Shown: one piece after another, positions 45,340 through 55,637 of the stretch
How the letters are laid out: the number at the start of each line of letters is the position of its first letter
Position numbering within the stretch: position 1 is the stretch's first letter
NCBI RefSeq assembly: GCF_013377085.1
Contig: NZ_JACAAX010000001.1
Location: 372,001 to 436,000 of the forward strand
Length of the DNA: 64,000 bases
Source of the DNA: Rhodoplanes sp.
Lineage (GTDB): Bacteria > Pseudomonadota > Alphaproteobacteria > Rhizobiales > Xanthobacteraceae
Direction of reading: 5' to 3'
Made by a program: the position numbers and the translations under genes
Notes under the pieces: generated by a model
The model's input: only the letters and a program-made list of their open reading frames with translations
The model's database searches: none
Told to the model about the DNA's origin: nothing

Positions 45340-45962
45340 TTGTCACCTGACGACCGGTGAGAATGAACGGGAGGGCGAGTCACAATGCTCCTATGTAGGT
45401 ATGCCGGAGCGGGATTTCCAGGACGGGAGGCCCGTCGAGACGGTGCCGCGCCGCCCGGGAGGTGACGCGTCCAGATCCATGGTGACGCGAGTGGACTTGA
45501 TTTTCCACTAAGAACGACAATCCAGTCGCGTCCGATACCAGAATCCCTTGCCGTCCTTCTCGATCGTGCCGCACCCGACACCGCTGCGGTGGGCGAGCCG
45601 CCGCGGCGACCGTCTGATCAGACGGAAGGGGTCGACGCTCGCGGCTGCCGACAGTCGCGCCGACGATCTGCCGCAAGAGCGACGTCGACGAGGCCGTGGT
45701 GGCGGCCTTCGAGACCGGCGTGCGGGGCGTGCTCCCGGCCGCCGTGAAGACCTGCCGCTCGTCCGCGCGGCGCGAGCAGGTCGCCGTCCAGGTGCCGGCG
45801 AATGTCGCGGTGTGACGCCGGCGGCAGGCGCGGCCAACCGGCGCGGTCACCGTGAAGCGGTGGCACACGACGCCTCGCCCGCAAACCGGGAGGGGATCGC
45901 TGGTCGTCCATGGGTGCAGGGTCGCTGCCTTGCAGCGGCCGCTCGAAAGGACAGGCTATTGG
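45340..45962. other. Low-coding stretch with a possible gene remnant
   Basis: About 620 bases hold only overlapping low-quality frames on both strands. A plus-strand piece (45618-45815) resembles part of a LuxR-type response regulator and is listed separately. The left end probably contains the promoter of the HPF-like gene. Confidence 0.4.
45618..45815 (+). pseudogene. Possible remnant of a response-regulator gene
   Basis: A 65-codon open stretch ending at 45815 contains KSDVDEAVVAAFETGVRGVLP, which resembles the receiver-domain end of LuxR-type response regulators (pattern D-x-A-V-x-A-F-x-x-G-x-R-G-x-x-P). Upstream a stop interrupts the frame, and the downstream residues (KTCRSSARREQVAVQVPAN) no longer match. 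There is no start or ribosome site. It is tentative. Confidence 0.25.
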
Positions 45963-46238
45963 TCAGGCTTGCGCGCGGTCGGCGATGATGCTGATGCGCT
46001 CGGCCGGGATCAGCCCGAACAGCTTCCTGGCAATCGCGCCCTTGACGCGATGAACCGGCAGCGTGCCGTCTGTGCGCCAGACCGTGACCTTGGGTGTGAG
46101 GCGGCCATCGCGGCCGTTCCAGCTCACCAGATACTCGGAAATGAGACCCTTCTTCTTGATCGTCTCGAGAAAGCGGACGATCTCGTCGTGTCCGTGTAGC
46201 TGATGCTCTCGTACGAACATGGAGGTCTCGCTCGCCAT
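45963..46238 (-). CDS. Small unknown protein
   Basis: A 91-residue basic protein (REHQLHGHDEIVRFLETIKK; LVSWNGRDGRLTPKVTVWRT; PAERISIIADRAQA). It may start at the seventh-codon ATG (46220). The AT-rich upstream region suits a promoter. I recognise no family. The alternation of helix-rich and beta-rich parts suggests a small folded protein. Confidence 0.55.
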   Translation of the reverse strand: MASETSMFVREHQLHGHDEIVRFLETIKKKGLISEYLVSWNGRDGRLTPKVTVWRTDGTLPVHRVKGAIARKLFGLIPAERISIIADRAQA

Positions 46239-46510
46239 CGGGGCTTTTCAACTTGAGCACACCACAGTTTCGCAGGCGCGGAAAGTCATTTTCGCATTCG
46301 CGAAGTTTTTCCAAAAGTCGCCAGAGCTGCACTGCCGACGATCGAAGCGAGGCGTCGGCAATGGCTGGCAGCCGGGGCTTTCGACGCGTCCGAGATCGAC
46401 GCCCGATCGCCCGCGCGGTTCGATTGCAGCGCAACAAAGTCGGGTCGCCGGGTGCATCCCGGCGCCCCGACGCGTGAAACGGGAACGCAACTGCAAAGAG
46501 CCCCGGTGCG

Positions 46511-46966
46511 TCAGACCACGGTCCGTTCGGACCATGGAGTCGCTTCGGGTGCGGCATGGCTCTCGCCGTGCTCATGGTCGTGCTCGTGCTCCGTCTCGGC
46601 GGTCGCCGATGCCGGGAGTTGCAGGACCGTCGCCACCTGGCCCTCGCACAGACGGGTCAGCAGGACGACCTGTCCGCTCGGGAGCTCGAGGGCATCATGA
46701 TGCTCGTAGGGGTTGTCCATGTTGATCTGGCGGAAGCGGGCGACCCGCTCGCGCAGCTTGCGGCTGGGGAAGAAGCCGAGGGCGTGATCGCATTCGACGT
46801 CCTGCTCGAAGGCGAGCTCGGTCCCGGGCAGGATGCACACCGCCACGTTCGGCACGCCCACCTCGGCGAATCCGCGGGTGATCGAGTTGTTGAACTTGGT
46901 GGTCACCAACTGATCGCCCACCTTGGCGGCACGCGTCGCGACGTGTTGCAGGCTGTAGTCGCACAT
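46511..46966 (-). CDS. Conserved unknown protein with His-rich tail
   Basis: A 151-residue protein that starts MCDYSLQHVATRAAKVGDQL, with AAGGAG nine bases before the ATG. It contains VGVPNVAVCILPGTELAFEQ and RFRQINMDNPYEHHDALELP. I recall near-identical unnamed proteins in several Rhizobiales, but no function. The tail EHEHDHEHGESH would bind transition metals; cysteines C2 and the one in AVCILP might also take part. It is divergent from the Crp/Fnr gene. Confidence 0.75.
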   Translation of the reverse strand: MCDYSLQHVATRAAKVGDQLVTTKFNNSITRGFAEVGVPNVAVCILPGTELAFEQDVECDHALGFFPSRKLRERVARFRQINMDNPYEHHDALELPSGQVVLLTRLCEGQVATVLQLPASATAETEHEHDHEHGESHAAPEATPWSERTVV

Positions 46967-47531
46967 CGATGAGCACTCCTTGTCGAGAGTGGGGCGGGGC
47001 GGCTCAGCGGTGCGCACCCCGCATTGTCGGGCGTGGCGGACGCTCGGCGTCGATGGTCGCCGTCGACCGGCGCGGCCGGCTGGCTCGCCGGTGGTCCGGC
47101 AGAGCCTTCTGCAAACGAAAGTGCGGGTATCGGGCGGCGTTCCCAGCGGAAAAAAATATCGCTGGCTTGCCGTGGGTTAATGAAGGTGGGTTTTATTATC
47201 TTCTACAACGTGCTCCGGCTGCGGCTCTCGTTTTCGTGATGTCCCGTGATCGTCTCGTGCGGCCTTTGTCTTCAATTCACCGAGCCATCTCGCGGTTCCA
47301 CCATACCGCAACTTATTGGGTCGAGGACTGACCTTCGGCATCTCTTCGGCCTCGCGACGAATTCATGTCTCGACATCGAGCGCGCCTTGATTTGCCCGCG
47401 ATGAGCCGAAATGCTCGGTCGGGTCGGAGGCGCGTCGCCGCGCCGGCCCAGGGCTGCCGCCGGGATCGCCCCGGAACGGTCCCTCCGGCCCGCTCGGTGC
47501 CTCCGCTGTCCGTGGGTAAGGCACGACCGCG
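46967..47531. other. Intergenic region upstream of the Crp/Fnr gene
   Basis: About 565 bases between divergent genes. The patch 47145-47225 is clearly AT-rich (runs AAAAAAA and TTTTATTAT) and is the likely promoter area for one or both genes. No FNR/FixK palindrome (TTGAT-N4-ATCAA) was seen. No gene is supported. Confidence 0.4.
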
Positions 47532-48290
47532 ATGTCCCCTGGCGCCGGCGCCCCGCGCATGGTCGACCGCAAGCCGCATGACCTGCTCTGGCGGCGGTTG
47601 TCGAGCTTTGCGCCGCTGTCCGACCAGGAGCGCTCGATCGTCCGCCAGACCTGTGCGGCGCCCGGCGAGGTGCGGGCCGGCACCGAGCTCTATGTCGAGG
47701 GTGAGCGGCTGGCGAAGCCCGGCGCCCTGCTGGCCGGCTGGGCCTGCCGGCTGCGCCTGCTGGCCGATGGCCGCCGCCAGATCTTCGACTTCCTGCTGCC
47801 CGGCGATCTGTTCGGCCATCCGACCGGGGCGGAGCCGCTCGCCACCACGTCGGCCGTGACCTTGACGGCGGTGTCGATCGCCTCGACCGGCTGCCTGTTC
47901 GAGATGGTGCGCGAGCCGGATCGGTTTCCCGGTCTCGCCCGCGCCTGGGCGGCCGCACAGGCCCGCCAGGAAGCCTGCCTGCTCAATCATGTGGTTCGGC
48001 TCGGCCGCCAGACCGCCTATGAGCGCATCGCCCATCTCCTGGTCGAGCTCGGCCACCGGCTCGACGAGATCGGCTTTTCGCTCGGCTCCTTCGTGCCGAT
48101 GCCGCTCACCCAGGAGGTGATGGCCGACGCGCTGGGACTGAGCGTCGTCCACGTCAACCGCACCCTCCAGCAGCTCCGGCGCGAGCGCCTGATCGAGATG
48201 AAGGCCGCCTCGCTGCGGCTGATCGAGCCGGATGTCCTCGCCGCGGTCGCGGATTTTCGCCTGCCCCGGGGCGCCCCCTCGGCCGGTTGA
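47532..48290 (+). CDS. Crp/Fnr-family transcription regulator
   Basis: A 252-residue regulator with a cyclic-nucleotide-binding-like beta barrel (APGEVRAGTELYVEGERLAK, DGRRQIFDFLLPGDLFGHP) and a C-terminal winged helix (PLTQEVMADALGLSVVHVNR). It lacks the N-terminal cysteine cluster of oxygen-sensing FNR and resembles FixK-like or oxygen-blind members, which act without an iron-sulfur cluster. It is located alone upstream of a Liv-type transporter. Confidence 0.88.
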   Translation: MSPGAGAPRMVDRKPHDLLWRRLSSFAPLSDQERSIVRQTCAAPGEVRAGTELYVEGERLAKPGALLAGWACRLRLLADGRRQIFDFLLPGDLFGHPTGAEPLATTSAVTLTAVSIASTGCLFEMVREPDRFPGLARAWAAAQARQEACLLNHVVRLGRQTAYERIAHLLVELGHRLDEIGFSLGSFVPMPLTQEVMADALGLSVVHVNRTLQQLRRERLIEMKAASLRLIEPDVLAAVADFRLPRGAPSAG

Positions 48291-48450
48291 GGCGGCAAGT
48301 CATGCACGCGGGTCGCGCCCCCGCCGCCCGGGCGGCTTGTCTGGACCTCGCTCGCCACCGGCCAAGATGCGCTTGCCCGCTCGCGGCGAGGCCCCTACGA
48401 TCCGCGCCAAATTTCAACGGGCTGATAAATTTCCAAGGAGGATAGTGCCC

Positions 48451-49692
48451 ATGCGTTCCGACAACCATTTCCGGCCGAGCCGGCGTCATGTCCTGGGCGG
48501 TGCTGCGGCCGCCGGGGCGATGCTGGCGGCCCCCGCCGTGGTGCGGGCCCAGGCCAAGGCCCTGAAGGTCGCCGTCGTGCTGCCGCGCTCGGGCCTGTTC
48601 GCGGCCGCCGGGCAGTCCTGCTACCGCGGCGCCGTGGTGACCCCGAAGGTGCTGGCCGATCTCGGTTATTCTGTCGAGCTGGTCCATGTCGACTTCGAAT
48701 CCAATGTCGACGTGGCGCGGACCCAGACCGAGCGGGCGATCGCCGAAGGGGCGCAATGCGTGGTCGGCGCCTTCGAGTCGGGCGCGACGCTGGCGATGGC
48801 GCAAGTCTGCGAGCAGCGCCAGGTGCCGCTGATCATCAACATCGCCTCGGTGCCCCAGCTCACCGAGCAGGGCTACAAGTACCTGGTCCGCAACTTCCTG
48901 ACCAATGCCCAGCTCGTCGGCAACGGGCTGCGGCTGGTGAAGGACCTGATGGCCGCGACCAGCGTTCCGTTCAAGAACGCCGTGTTCGTGCACGCCAACG
49001 ACACTTTCGGCACGGCGCAGCGCGCCGCCATGGACCGGCTGTTCCCGGCCGCCGAGATGCCGTTTCCGCTGCTCGAATCGATCGCCTACGATCCCAAGGC
49101 CCAGGACCTCGCCGTCGAGGTCACCAAGATCCGCGCGCTGGCGCCCGAGCTGGTGCTGGTCACCACCCGCTCGTCCGACGCCATCAAGCTGGTGCGCGAC
49201 ATGGTGCGGCAACGCTTCGAGCCGAAGGCGATCATCTCGCCCGGCTCGCCCGGCCTCTACGACGAGGAGTTCTACCAGGCGCTCGGCCCGCTCGCCGACT
49301 TCCACCTCTACAACCTGCCCTGGGCGAATGCGAAGTCGCCGGTGACCCAGGCGCTCGCCGCGGCCTACAAGACGGCGCACCCGACCAACCGGTTCGAGGT
49401 CGACTGCTTCAATGCCGGCTTCACGTTCGAGGCCATCATGGTCGGGGCCGACGCCTTCAAGCGCGCCGGCACGGCGGACGGGCCCACGCTGATGGCGGCC
49501 GTGAAGACGACCAACATCGCCGAGCACGTGTTGACGGGCGGCCCGATCAAGTTCGACGAGAAGGGCCAGAACAACAACATCCAGGCCGCCGTGGTGCAGA
49601 ACCGCAACCGCACCCCGACCGTCGTGCTGCCGCCGGACGTCGCCGTCGCCGCCCCGGTGCTGCCGATGCCGCCCTGGCAAGGACGGTCCTGA
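48451..49692 (+). CDS. Liv-type ABC substrate-binding protein (Tat signal)
   Basis: A 413-residue periplasmic binding protein. The N-terminus RPSRRHVLGGAAAAGAMLAA is a twin-arginine signal cut after VVRAQ, so it is exported folded. The mature start is KALKVAVVLPRSGLFAAAGQ. A strong AAGGAGG stands nine bases before the ATG. It heads a complete five-gene importer (binding protein, LivH, LivM, LivG, LivF). The ligand is unknown; family ligands include amino acids, urea and aromatic compounds. Confidence 0.93.
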   Translation: MRSDNHFRPSRRHVLGGAAAAGAMLAAPAVVRAQAKALKVAVVLPRSGLFAAAGQSCYRGAVVTPKVLADLGYSVELVHVDFESNVDVARTQTERAIAEGAQCVVGAFESGATLAMAQVCEQRQVPLIINIASVPQLTEQGYKYLVRNFLTNAQLVGNGLRLVKDLMAATSVPFKNAVFVHANDTFGTAQRAAMDRLFPAAEMPFPLLESIAYDPKAQDLAVEVTKIRALAPELVLVTTRSSDAIKLVRDMVRQRFEPKAIISPGSPGLYDEEFYQALGPLADFHLYNLPWANAKSPVTQALAAAYKTAHPTNRFEVDCFNAGFTFEAIMVGADAFKRAGTADGPTLMAAVKTTNIAEHVLTGGPIKFDEKGQNNNIQAAVVQNRNRTPTVVLPPDVAVAAPVLPMPPWQGRS

Positions 49693-49938
49693 CCGCGCGG
49701 TCCTGCCTCGGCCGGCTCGCCCGCGCTCCGGAGCGGGTGCGGGCGCCGCGCCCGCGGCTCGCCTCTCCCCTCGCGGAGAGGTGGAGGGCTCCCGGGACGT
49801 GTTCCGCGCGTTCCGCGCAGCCACGCCGGCCGCGAACGGAGGTTGCGTGGGGTCGCCGTCCTGGGGTAACTCCGTCGCAACCCGGCACCTGCCCATGGCG
49901 GCGGCCTCCGGCCGCCCGCCGAGGGAAGGTGCGTTCAC

Positions 49939-50820
49939 ATGTTCACCCCGATGCTGTCGATCTGGCTCAACGTCGTCGTCCAGGGCGTGCTGACCGGCCT
50001 TCTCTACGGCCTGATGGCGCTCGGCCTGTCGGCCATTTTCGGGGTGGTGCGGCTGGTCAACTTCGCCCATGGCGAGTTCGCCGTGGTGGCCATGTATGCC
50101 GCCTTCGTGCTGTTCCGCGCCTTTGGGCTCGACCCGCTGATCGCGATGGTGCCGATCGCCGCGGTGTTCTTCGTGGTCGGCTTTGCGCTCCAGCGCATGC
50201 TCATCAACTCCTTCGTCGGCCGTCCCGACCATGAGCAGTTCATCCTGCTGGTCGGGCTCGCGATCGTGCTGGTCAACGCCGTGCTGATCGTGTTCGGGCC
50301 GGACGCCCAGCCGGCCAATCTGCCCTATGCGTTCGACAGCTACGAGGTCGGCCCGCTGATCATCGACAAGGTGCGGGTGTTCGCCGCCGTGGCGGCGCTG
50401 GCGGTCTGCGCCGTGCTGTTCGGCTTCTTTCGCTTCACCAGCACCGGCACGGCGATCCGGGCCTGCGCCGACAACCTGATCGGCGCCGCCGTGGTCGGGC
50501 TCGACGTCCGTCGGCTCTACGCCGTCACGTTCGGCATCGGGCTGGCCTGCGTCGGCGCCGCCGGCTCCCTGATGGTGACGATCGCCGACGCGGTGCCGAG
50601 CCTCGGGCCGGCCTACACGCTGCTCGCCTTCACGATCGTGATCATCGGCGGCCTCGGCTCGATGGCGGGGGCCCTGGTCGCGGGCCTCTTGATCGGCGTC
50701 TCCGAGGCGCTCGCCGGCTTCCTCATCGCACCGTCGATGAAGAGCATGTTCTCGTTCGCCCTGCTGGTCGCCGTGCTGGTGCTGCGGCCGCAGGGCCTGC
50801 TCGGAAAGAAGCCGGCATGA
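49939..50820 (+). CDS. Liv-type ABC permease (LivH class)
   Basis: A 293-residue membrane permease with the N-terminal pattern GVLTGLLYGLMALGLSAIFG, the NFAHGEFAVVAMYAAFVLFR stretch and the cytoplasmic loop ACADNLIGAAVVGLDVRRLY. It overlaps the LivM gene by four bases (ATGA). A 246-base spacer with a CTCTCCCCTCGCGGAGAG hairpin (about 49771) separates it from the binding-protein gene. Confidence 0.94.
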   Translation: MFTPMLSIWLNVVVQGVLTGLLYGLMALGLSAIFGVVRLVNFAHGEFAVVAMYAAFVLFRAFGLDPLIAMVPIAAVFFVVGFALQRMLINSFVGRPDHEQFILLVGLAIVLVNAVLIVFGPDAQPANLPYAFDSYEVGPLIIDKVRVFAAVAALAVCAVLFGFFRFTSTGTAIRACADNLIGAAVVGLDVRRLYAVTFGIGLACVGAAGSLMVTIADAVPSLGPAYTLLAFTIVIIGGLGSMAGALVAGLLIGVSEALAGFLIAPSMKSMFSFALLVAVLVLRPQGLLGKKPA

Positions 50821-51818
50821 TCTCGCTGTGGGGCGACATGAACCGGCGCGGGCAGGTCGTGGTGGCGCTCGCCTTGCTGCTGCTGCTGGTCGCGCCGCTG
50901 GGGGCGACCCGCTACGTGCTCTCGGTCCTCACCCTGATCCTCTACTTCGTCTATGTCGGGCAGGCCTGGAACCTGATGATGGGCTATGCCGGGCAGCTCT
51001 CGCTCGGCCACGCCCTCTATGTCGGCCTCGGCGGCTACGTGTCGGCGGCCCTGTGGGTGCATTTCGGCATCGGCCCGTGGCTCGGCGTCTTCCCGGCCGT
51101 GGCGGTCGCGGCCGCCTTCGGCGCGGCGATCGGCTGGCTCGGCTTCCGGTTCGGCATCGAGGGCGTCTATTTCGCGCTGCTGACCATCGCGTTCGCCGAG
51201 TTCACCCGCATCGGCTTCGACCATATCGGTTTCGTCGGCGGCGCCGGCGGCCTGTTCATCCCCTACGAAGAGCAGCGGCTCGGCCAGTGGTGGAATCTGC
51301 GCGGCAGCCAGCTCTTCTTCTACTATCTCGCCTTCGCGCTCGCTGCCGCCGCCGTGCTGCTCACGGCGTTGCTGGCGCGCTCGCGGCTCGGCTATCAGTG
51401 GATAGCGATCCGCGAGGACGAGACCGCGGCGCGGGCGCTCGGCATCGACGTGTTTCGCGCCAAGCTGAAGGCCGTGTTGATCTCCTCGTCGATGACGGCG
51501 ATCGGCGGCGTGTTCTACGCCTTCTATTACAACAGTCTGTTCCCGGCGCAGCTCTTCGACATGGGACGCTCGATCGAGCTGATCCTCGGTCCGATCGTCG
51601 GTGGCACCGGCACCGTGTTCGGGCCGGTGGTCGGCGCCTTCATCCTCACGCCGCTTGGCGAGATCCTGATCTCGGTGACCGAGCATCTCGGCATCAACGC
51701 GCCCGGCGCCAAGGCGGTGTTCTTCGGCCTCACGCTGATGACCATCATCTATCTGGTGCCGACCGGGGTGTGGCCCTGGCTGTCGCGCAAGCTCGGCCTC
51801 GCGAGGCGTCGCCCGTGA
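50817..51818 (+). CDS. Liv-type ABC permease (LivM class)
   Basis: A 333-residue membrane permease. LivM hallmarks are NLMMGYAGQLSLGHALYVGL and the loop IREDETAARALGIDVFRAKL. It shares four bases with LivH upstream and LivG downstream, so all are translated in coupling. Confidence 0.94.
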   Translation: MISLWGDMNRRGQVVVALALLLLLVAPLGATRYVLSVLTLILYFVYVGQAWNLMMGYAGQLSLGHALYVGLGGYVSAALWVHFGIGPWLGVFPAVAVAAAFGAAIGWLGFRFGIEGVYFALLTIAFAEFTRIGFDHIGFVGGAGGLFIPYEEQRLGQWWNLRGSQLFFYYLAFALAAAAVLLTALLARSRLGYQWIAIREDETAARALGIDVFRAKLKAVLISSSMTAIGGVFYAFYYNSLFPAQLFDMGRSIELILGPIVGGTGTVFGPVVGAFILTPLGEILISVTEHLGINAPGAKAVFFGLTLMTIIYLVPTGVWPWLSRKLGLARRRP

Positions 51819-52542
51819 GCCCGCTCCTCGCGGTCGCCGATGTCGGCAAGCGGTTCCGCGGCCTGGTCGCGGTCGACCGGGTGTCGTTCACGGTCGAGGC
51901 CGGCGACATCTTCGCCGTGATCGGCCCGAACGGCGCCGGCAAGACCACGCTGTTCAACATGATCGCCGGCGTGCTGGCGCCCAACGACGGCACCATCACG
52001 TTCCGCGGCGAGCGCATCGAGGGCCGCACGCCCGACGCCGTCTGCCGGCTCGGCGTCGCCCGCACGTTCCAGATCGTGCGGCCGTTTCCGGGCCTGACCG
52101 TCGAGGACAATGTGGTGATCGGCGCGCTCCTGCACCGCACCGACATGGCGGTGGCGCGCCGCTACGCCCGCGACATCCTCGCCACCCTCGATCTGTTCGA
52201 GAAGCGCGATTTTCGCGCCTCCGCGCTCACCCTGCCGGATCGGAAGCGGCTGGAACTCGCCCGAGCGCTGGCCACGGATCCGAAACTCCTGCTGCTCGAC
52301 GAGGTGATGGCGGGGCTGCGGCCGACCGAGACCGATCGGATGGTCGACATCCTGCGCGGCGTCAACCGCGACATGGGCGTGACGATCCTCCTGATCGAGC
52401 ACGTGATGCGGGCCGTGATGGCGCTCGCCGGCCACATGCTGGTGCTGCATCACGGCGCCCCGATCGCGCAGGGGCGCCCCGAGGAGGTGGTCCGCGACGC
52501 CAAGGTGATCACCTCGTATCTCGGCGCGGAGGCCACGTTCTG

Positions 52543-52543
<1 letters not shown>
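51815..52543 (+). CDS. Liv-type ABC ATPase (LivG class)
   Basis: A 242-residue ATPase that starts with GTG inside the LivM stop (GTGA). Walker A is GPNGAGKTT, the Q-loop region TFQIVRPFPGLTV, Walker B LLLLDEVMAGL (Val in place of the common Pro), and the switch histidine is in LLIEHVMRAV. The signature position reads LTLPDRKRLELARAL and not LSGGQ, like the degenerate site in the LivMGF fusion at 23221. Confidence 0.92.
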
Positions 52544-53247
<704 letters not shown>

Positions 53248-53289
53248 GCCGACGGCCGTCACCGACGGGACGGCGCGTCTGAAGGCCGA

Positions 53290-54273
53290 CTAGTCGATCC
53301 GGAGTCCGGCCGCCTTGATCCTGACGGACAGGCGGTCCGTCTCGTCCTTCAGGAACCGCTTGAACTCGTCGGGTGTGCTGGCGATCACCTCGGCACCTGT
53401 TTCGGCCAGCCTGGACCGCACGATCGGCTCGTCGAGAGTCTCGATCGCGGCCGCGTGAAGCCTCTTCAGGATCGACGGGTCGGTGCCGGCGGGAGCGAGA
53501 AGGCCGAACCACGTACCGCTCAGGTAGTCGATGCCGAACTCACGAAACGTCGGCACGTCGGGCAGAAGGCTCAGGCGGTGATCGGCCGCGACGGCGATCG
53601 GACGCAAGGCCCGGTCGCGGATCATCGCCAGCACCGGCATGGGGCCGGAAAAGAACATCTGGACCTGGTTCGTGAGCACCGCGACGGCGGCTTCGCCACC
53701 GCCCTTGTAGGGGACGTGGACGAGGCTGGTTCCGGTGGCCGCCTGGAACAGCTCGGCGGACAAATGAGGGCCGCTGCCGATCCCGTACGCCGCGTAGTTG
53801 ACCTGGTTCGGCCGGGCTTTCAGATAGCTGATCAGCTCGGGAACGTCGTGGACCGGAAGCGACGGGTGGACGACCACCACGGCCGAGGAATTGGCGATCA
53901 GCGTGATGGGCACCAGATCACGTTGCGGGTCGTAAGACAGCTTGCGATAGAGCGATGGATTGGCAGCCAGCCCCATGCTCGCCATCAACAGGCTGTAGCC
54001 ATCCGGTTTCGAACGGACGACCGCCTGGGTTCCGATATTGGTGTTGGCGCCCGGCCGATTGATGGCCACGAAGGTGTTGCCCAGGCGCCTCGTCAGGCCG
54101 TCGCACAGAAGACGTGCGATCAGATCGGTTCCGCCGCCGGCGGCGAACGGGACGGTCACTTCCACGGGTCGAGACGGATAGGCATCTTGAGCAGCCGCGG
54201 CGGCCATGGGCAGCACAAACGACCCGAGCGTGCCGAACGCGATGACGCGTCTTGTGAAGCCGTCACCTGTCAT
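53290..54273 (-). CDS. Bug-family (TctC-like) periplasmic binding protein
   Basis: A 327-residue binding protein. The signal peptide runs TRRVIAFGTLGSFVLPMAAA, cut after AAAQ; the mature start is DAYPSRPVEVTVPFAAGGGT. The ligand-loop motif is VHVPYKGGGEAAVAVLTNQV. The ATG at 54273 has AGGA eight bases upstream. A second Bug gene starts divergently at 54569. No membrane partner is nearby. Codon use is slightly less GC-rich than in the neighbours. Confidence 0.9.
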   Translation of the reverse strand: MTGDGFTRRVIAFGTLGSFVLPMAAAAAQDAYPSRPVEVTVPFAAGGGTDLIARLLCDGLTRRLGNTFVAINRPGANTNIGTQAVVRSKPDGYSLLMASMGLAANPSLYRKLSYDPQRDLVPITLIANSSAVVVVHPSLPVHDVPELISYLKARPNQVNYAAYGIGSGPHLSAELFQAATGTSLVHVPYKGGGEAAVAVLTNQVQMFFSGPMPVLAMIRDRALRPIAVAADHRLSLLPDVPTFREFGIDYLSGTWFGLLAPAGTDPSILKRLHAAAIETLDEPIVRSRLAETGAEVIASTPDEFKRFLKDETDRLSVRIKAAGLRID

Positions 54274-54568
54274 TGCCGTCGTCCTGTCGGGGAGGCGCAT
54301 TTTGGCGCGGGGGGCGGGACCGCTCCCTATCAATACAGGCAAAAGACTAGGTTTATGCCCTAACATGCCCGAGGCGTGGTGTCGAGCGTCTCCCGTTGAT
54401 TCCGCCGACGGGCCGAGCGGGAGAGCACATCGGCCGACCGCCGTCGGTGGCGGTTCCCTCGGCCTCCGGTCTGCCACAGACTGACGCCCATTCCGCCCAG
54501 ATTATCGCTCATCGTTCCCCGGTCGCAGGCGGCGACGCCGCTCGCGGCGCGACATGACGGGGGACGTG

Positions 54569-55573
54569 ATGGCGGTAACGTGGCGTAGGGGCGCGGCGGT
54601 TGTCGCGCTCGCCCTGGGGGCATTGGGGTTCGGGCTGGTGGCGGTGCGGCCGGGAACGGCCCAGCCGGGATTGCCGGAGCGCGGCATCATCGAGATGACG
54701 GTCCTGTTTCCGGCCGGGTCGTCGGCCGACGTCACCGCGCGGCTGCTCGCCGACGGCATGTCCAGGCGGCTCGGCAACAAGGTCATCGTGGTGAACCGCC
54801 CGGGCGCCGGCGGCGCCATCGGCTATCGCTGGGTCGCCGCGCAGAAGGCGGACGGCTCCGCGATCGTGTGGAACTCGAACTCGATCTCGACGGCGCATCA
54901 CTCGGGCGCGCTCGCGGTCGACTACACGGCGTTCGAGCCGGTCGCCCGGGTGCTGGTCGAGACGCCGGTTCTGGCGGTGCGCGCCGACGCGCCGTGGAAG
55001 ACCTTGCCCGAGTTCGTCGCCGCCATGAAGGCGCGGCCGGGTCAGATCACGATCGGTCATTCGGGGGTGGGCAGCCACACCCACATGTCGCTGGTCGCGC
55101 TGCTGCGCGCCGGCGGGGTCGAGGCCGTCGAGGTGCCGTTCGGCGCCGCCCAGGTGGTGCCGAGCCTGCTCGGCGCCCAAGTCGATGCGGTGCTGCAGCT
55201 TCCCGGCGCGTTGACGAGCTACGTGACCGGGGGGCAGCTCCGGCTGCTCGCGGCGCTCACGGCGGCCCGCGATCCGAACTTCCCGGACGTGCCGACCGCC
55301 CGCGAGCAGGGTTTCGACCTGAATCTCGAGGCGTGGCGTGGGATCGCGGTTCCGAAGGGCACGTCGCCGGTCACCATCAATGCGCTCGAGGCCGCCATCA
55401 AGGCGACCGTGGCGAGTCCGGACTTCATCGAGGCGTCCGTGCGGCTGGGGGTGAAGCCGGCCTTTCTGCCGGCTGCCGAGTTTGCCCGGGTGATCGCCAA
55501 GGAGGACGACGAGGTGCGGGCCTTCATGGCCCAGGTCGGCCTCCTGAAGCAGGCCGAGCAGGGGATCCGGTAG
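54569..55573 (+). CDS. Bug-family (TctC-like) periplasmic binding protein
   Basis: A 334-residue binding protein. The signal segment is RGAAVVALALGALGFGLVAV. The mature part begins LPERGIIEMTVLFPAGSSAD, a typical Bug start, and GGAIGYRWVAAQKADGSAI forms the ligand site. The ATG at 54569 was preferred over 54554 because GGGGGA lies five bases upstream. It is divergent from the other Bug gene and convergent with the hydrolase gene. Ligand unknown. Confidence 0.88.
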   Translation: MAVTWRRGAAVVALALGALGFGLVAVRPGTAQPGLPERGIIEMTVLFPAGSSADVTARLLADGMSRRLGNKVIVVNRPGAGGAIGYRWVAAQKADGSAIVWNSNSISTAHHSGALAVDYTAFEPVARVLVETPVLAVRADAPWKTLPEFVAAMKARPGQITIGHSGVGSHTHMSLVALLRAGGVEAVEVPFGAAQVVPSLLGAQVDAVLQLPGALTSYVTGGQLRLLAALTAARDPNFPDVPTAREQGFDLNLEAWRGIAVPKGTSPVTINALEAAIKATVASPDFIEASVRLGVKPAFLPAAEFARVIAKEDDEVRAFMAQVGLLKQAEQGIR

Positions 55574-55585
55574 TTGGAAACACGG

Positions 55586-55612
55586 CCGGGCCGGCGCATC
55601 GCGTCGGCCCGG
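55586..55612. terminator. Bidirectional hairpin between convergent genes
   Basis: CCGGGCCG and CGGCCCGG enclose an 11-base loop that can itself pair partly (GCGCATCGCGT). It lies between stops at 55573 and 55638. Confidence 0.55.
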
Positions 55613-55637
55613 TTCGGTGTTTGCTGCAACCCGTGGC

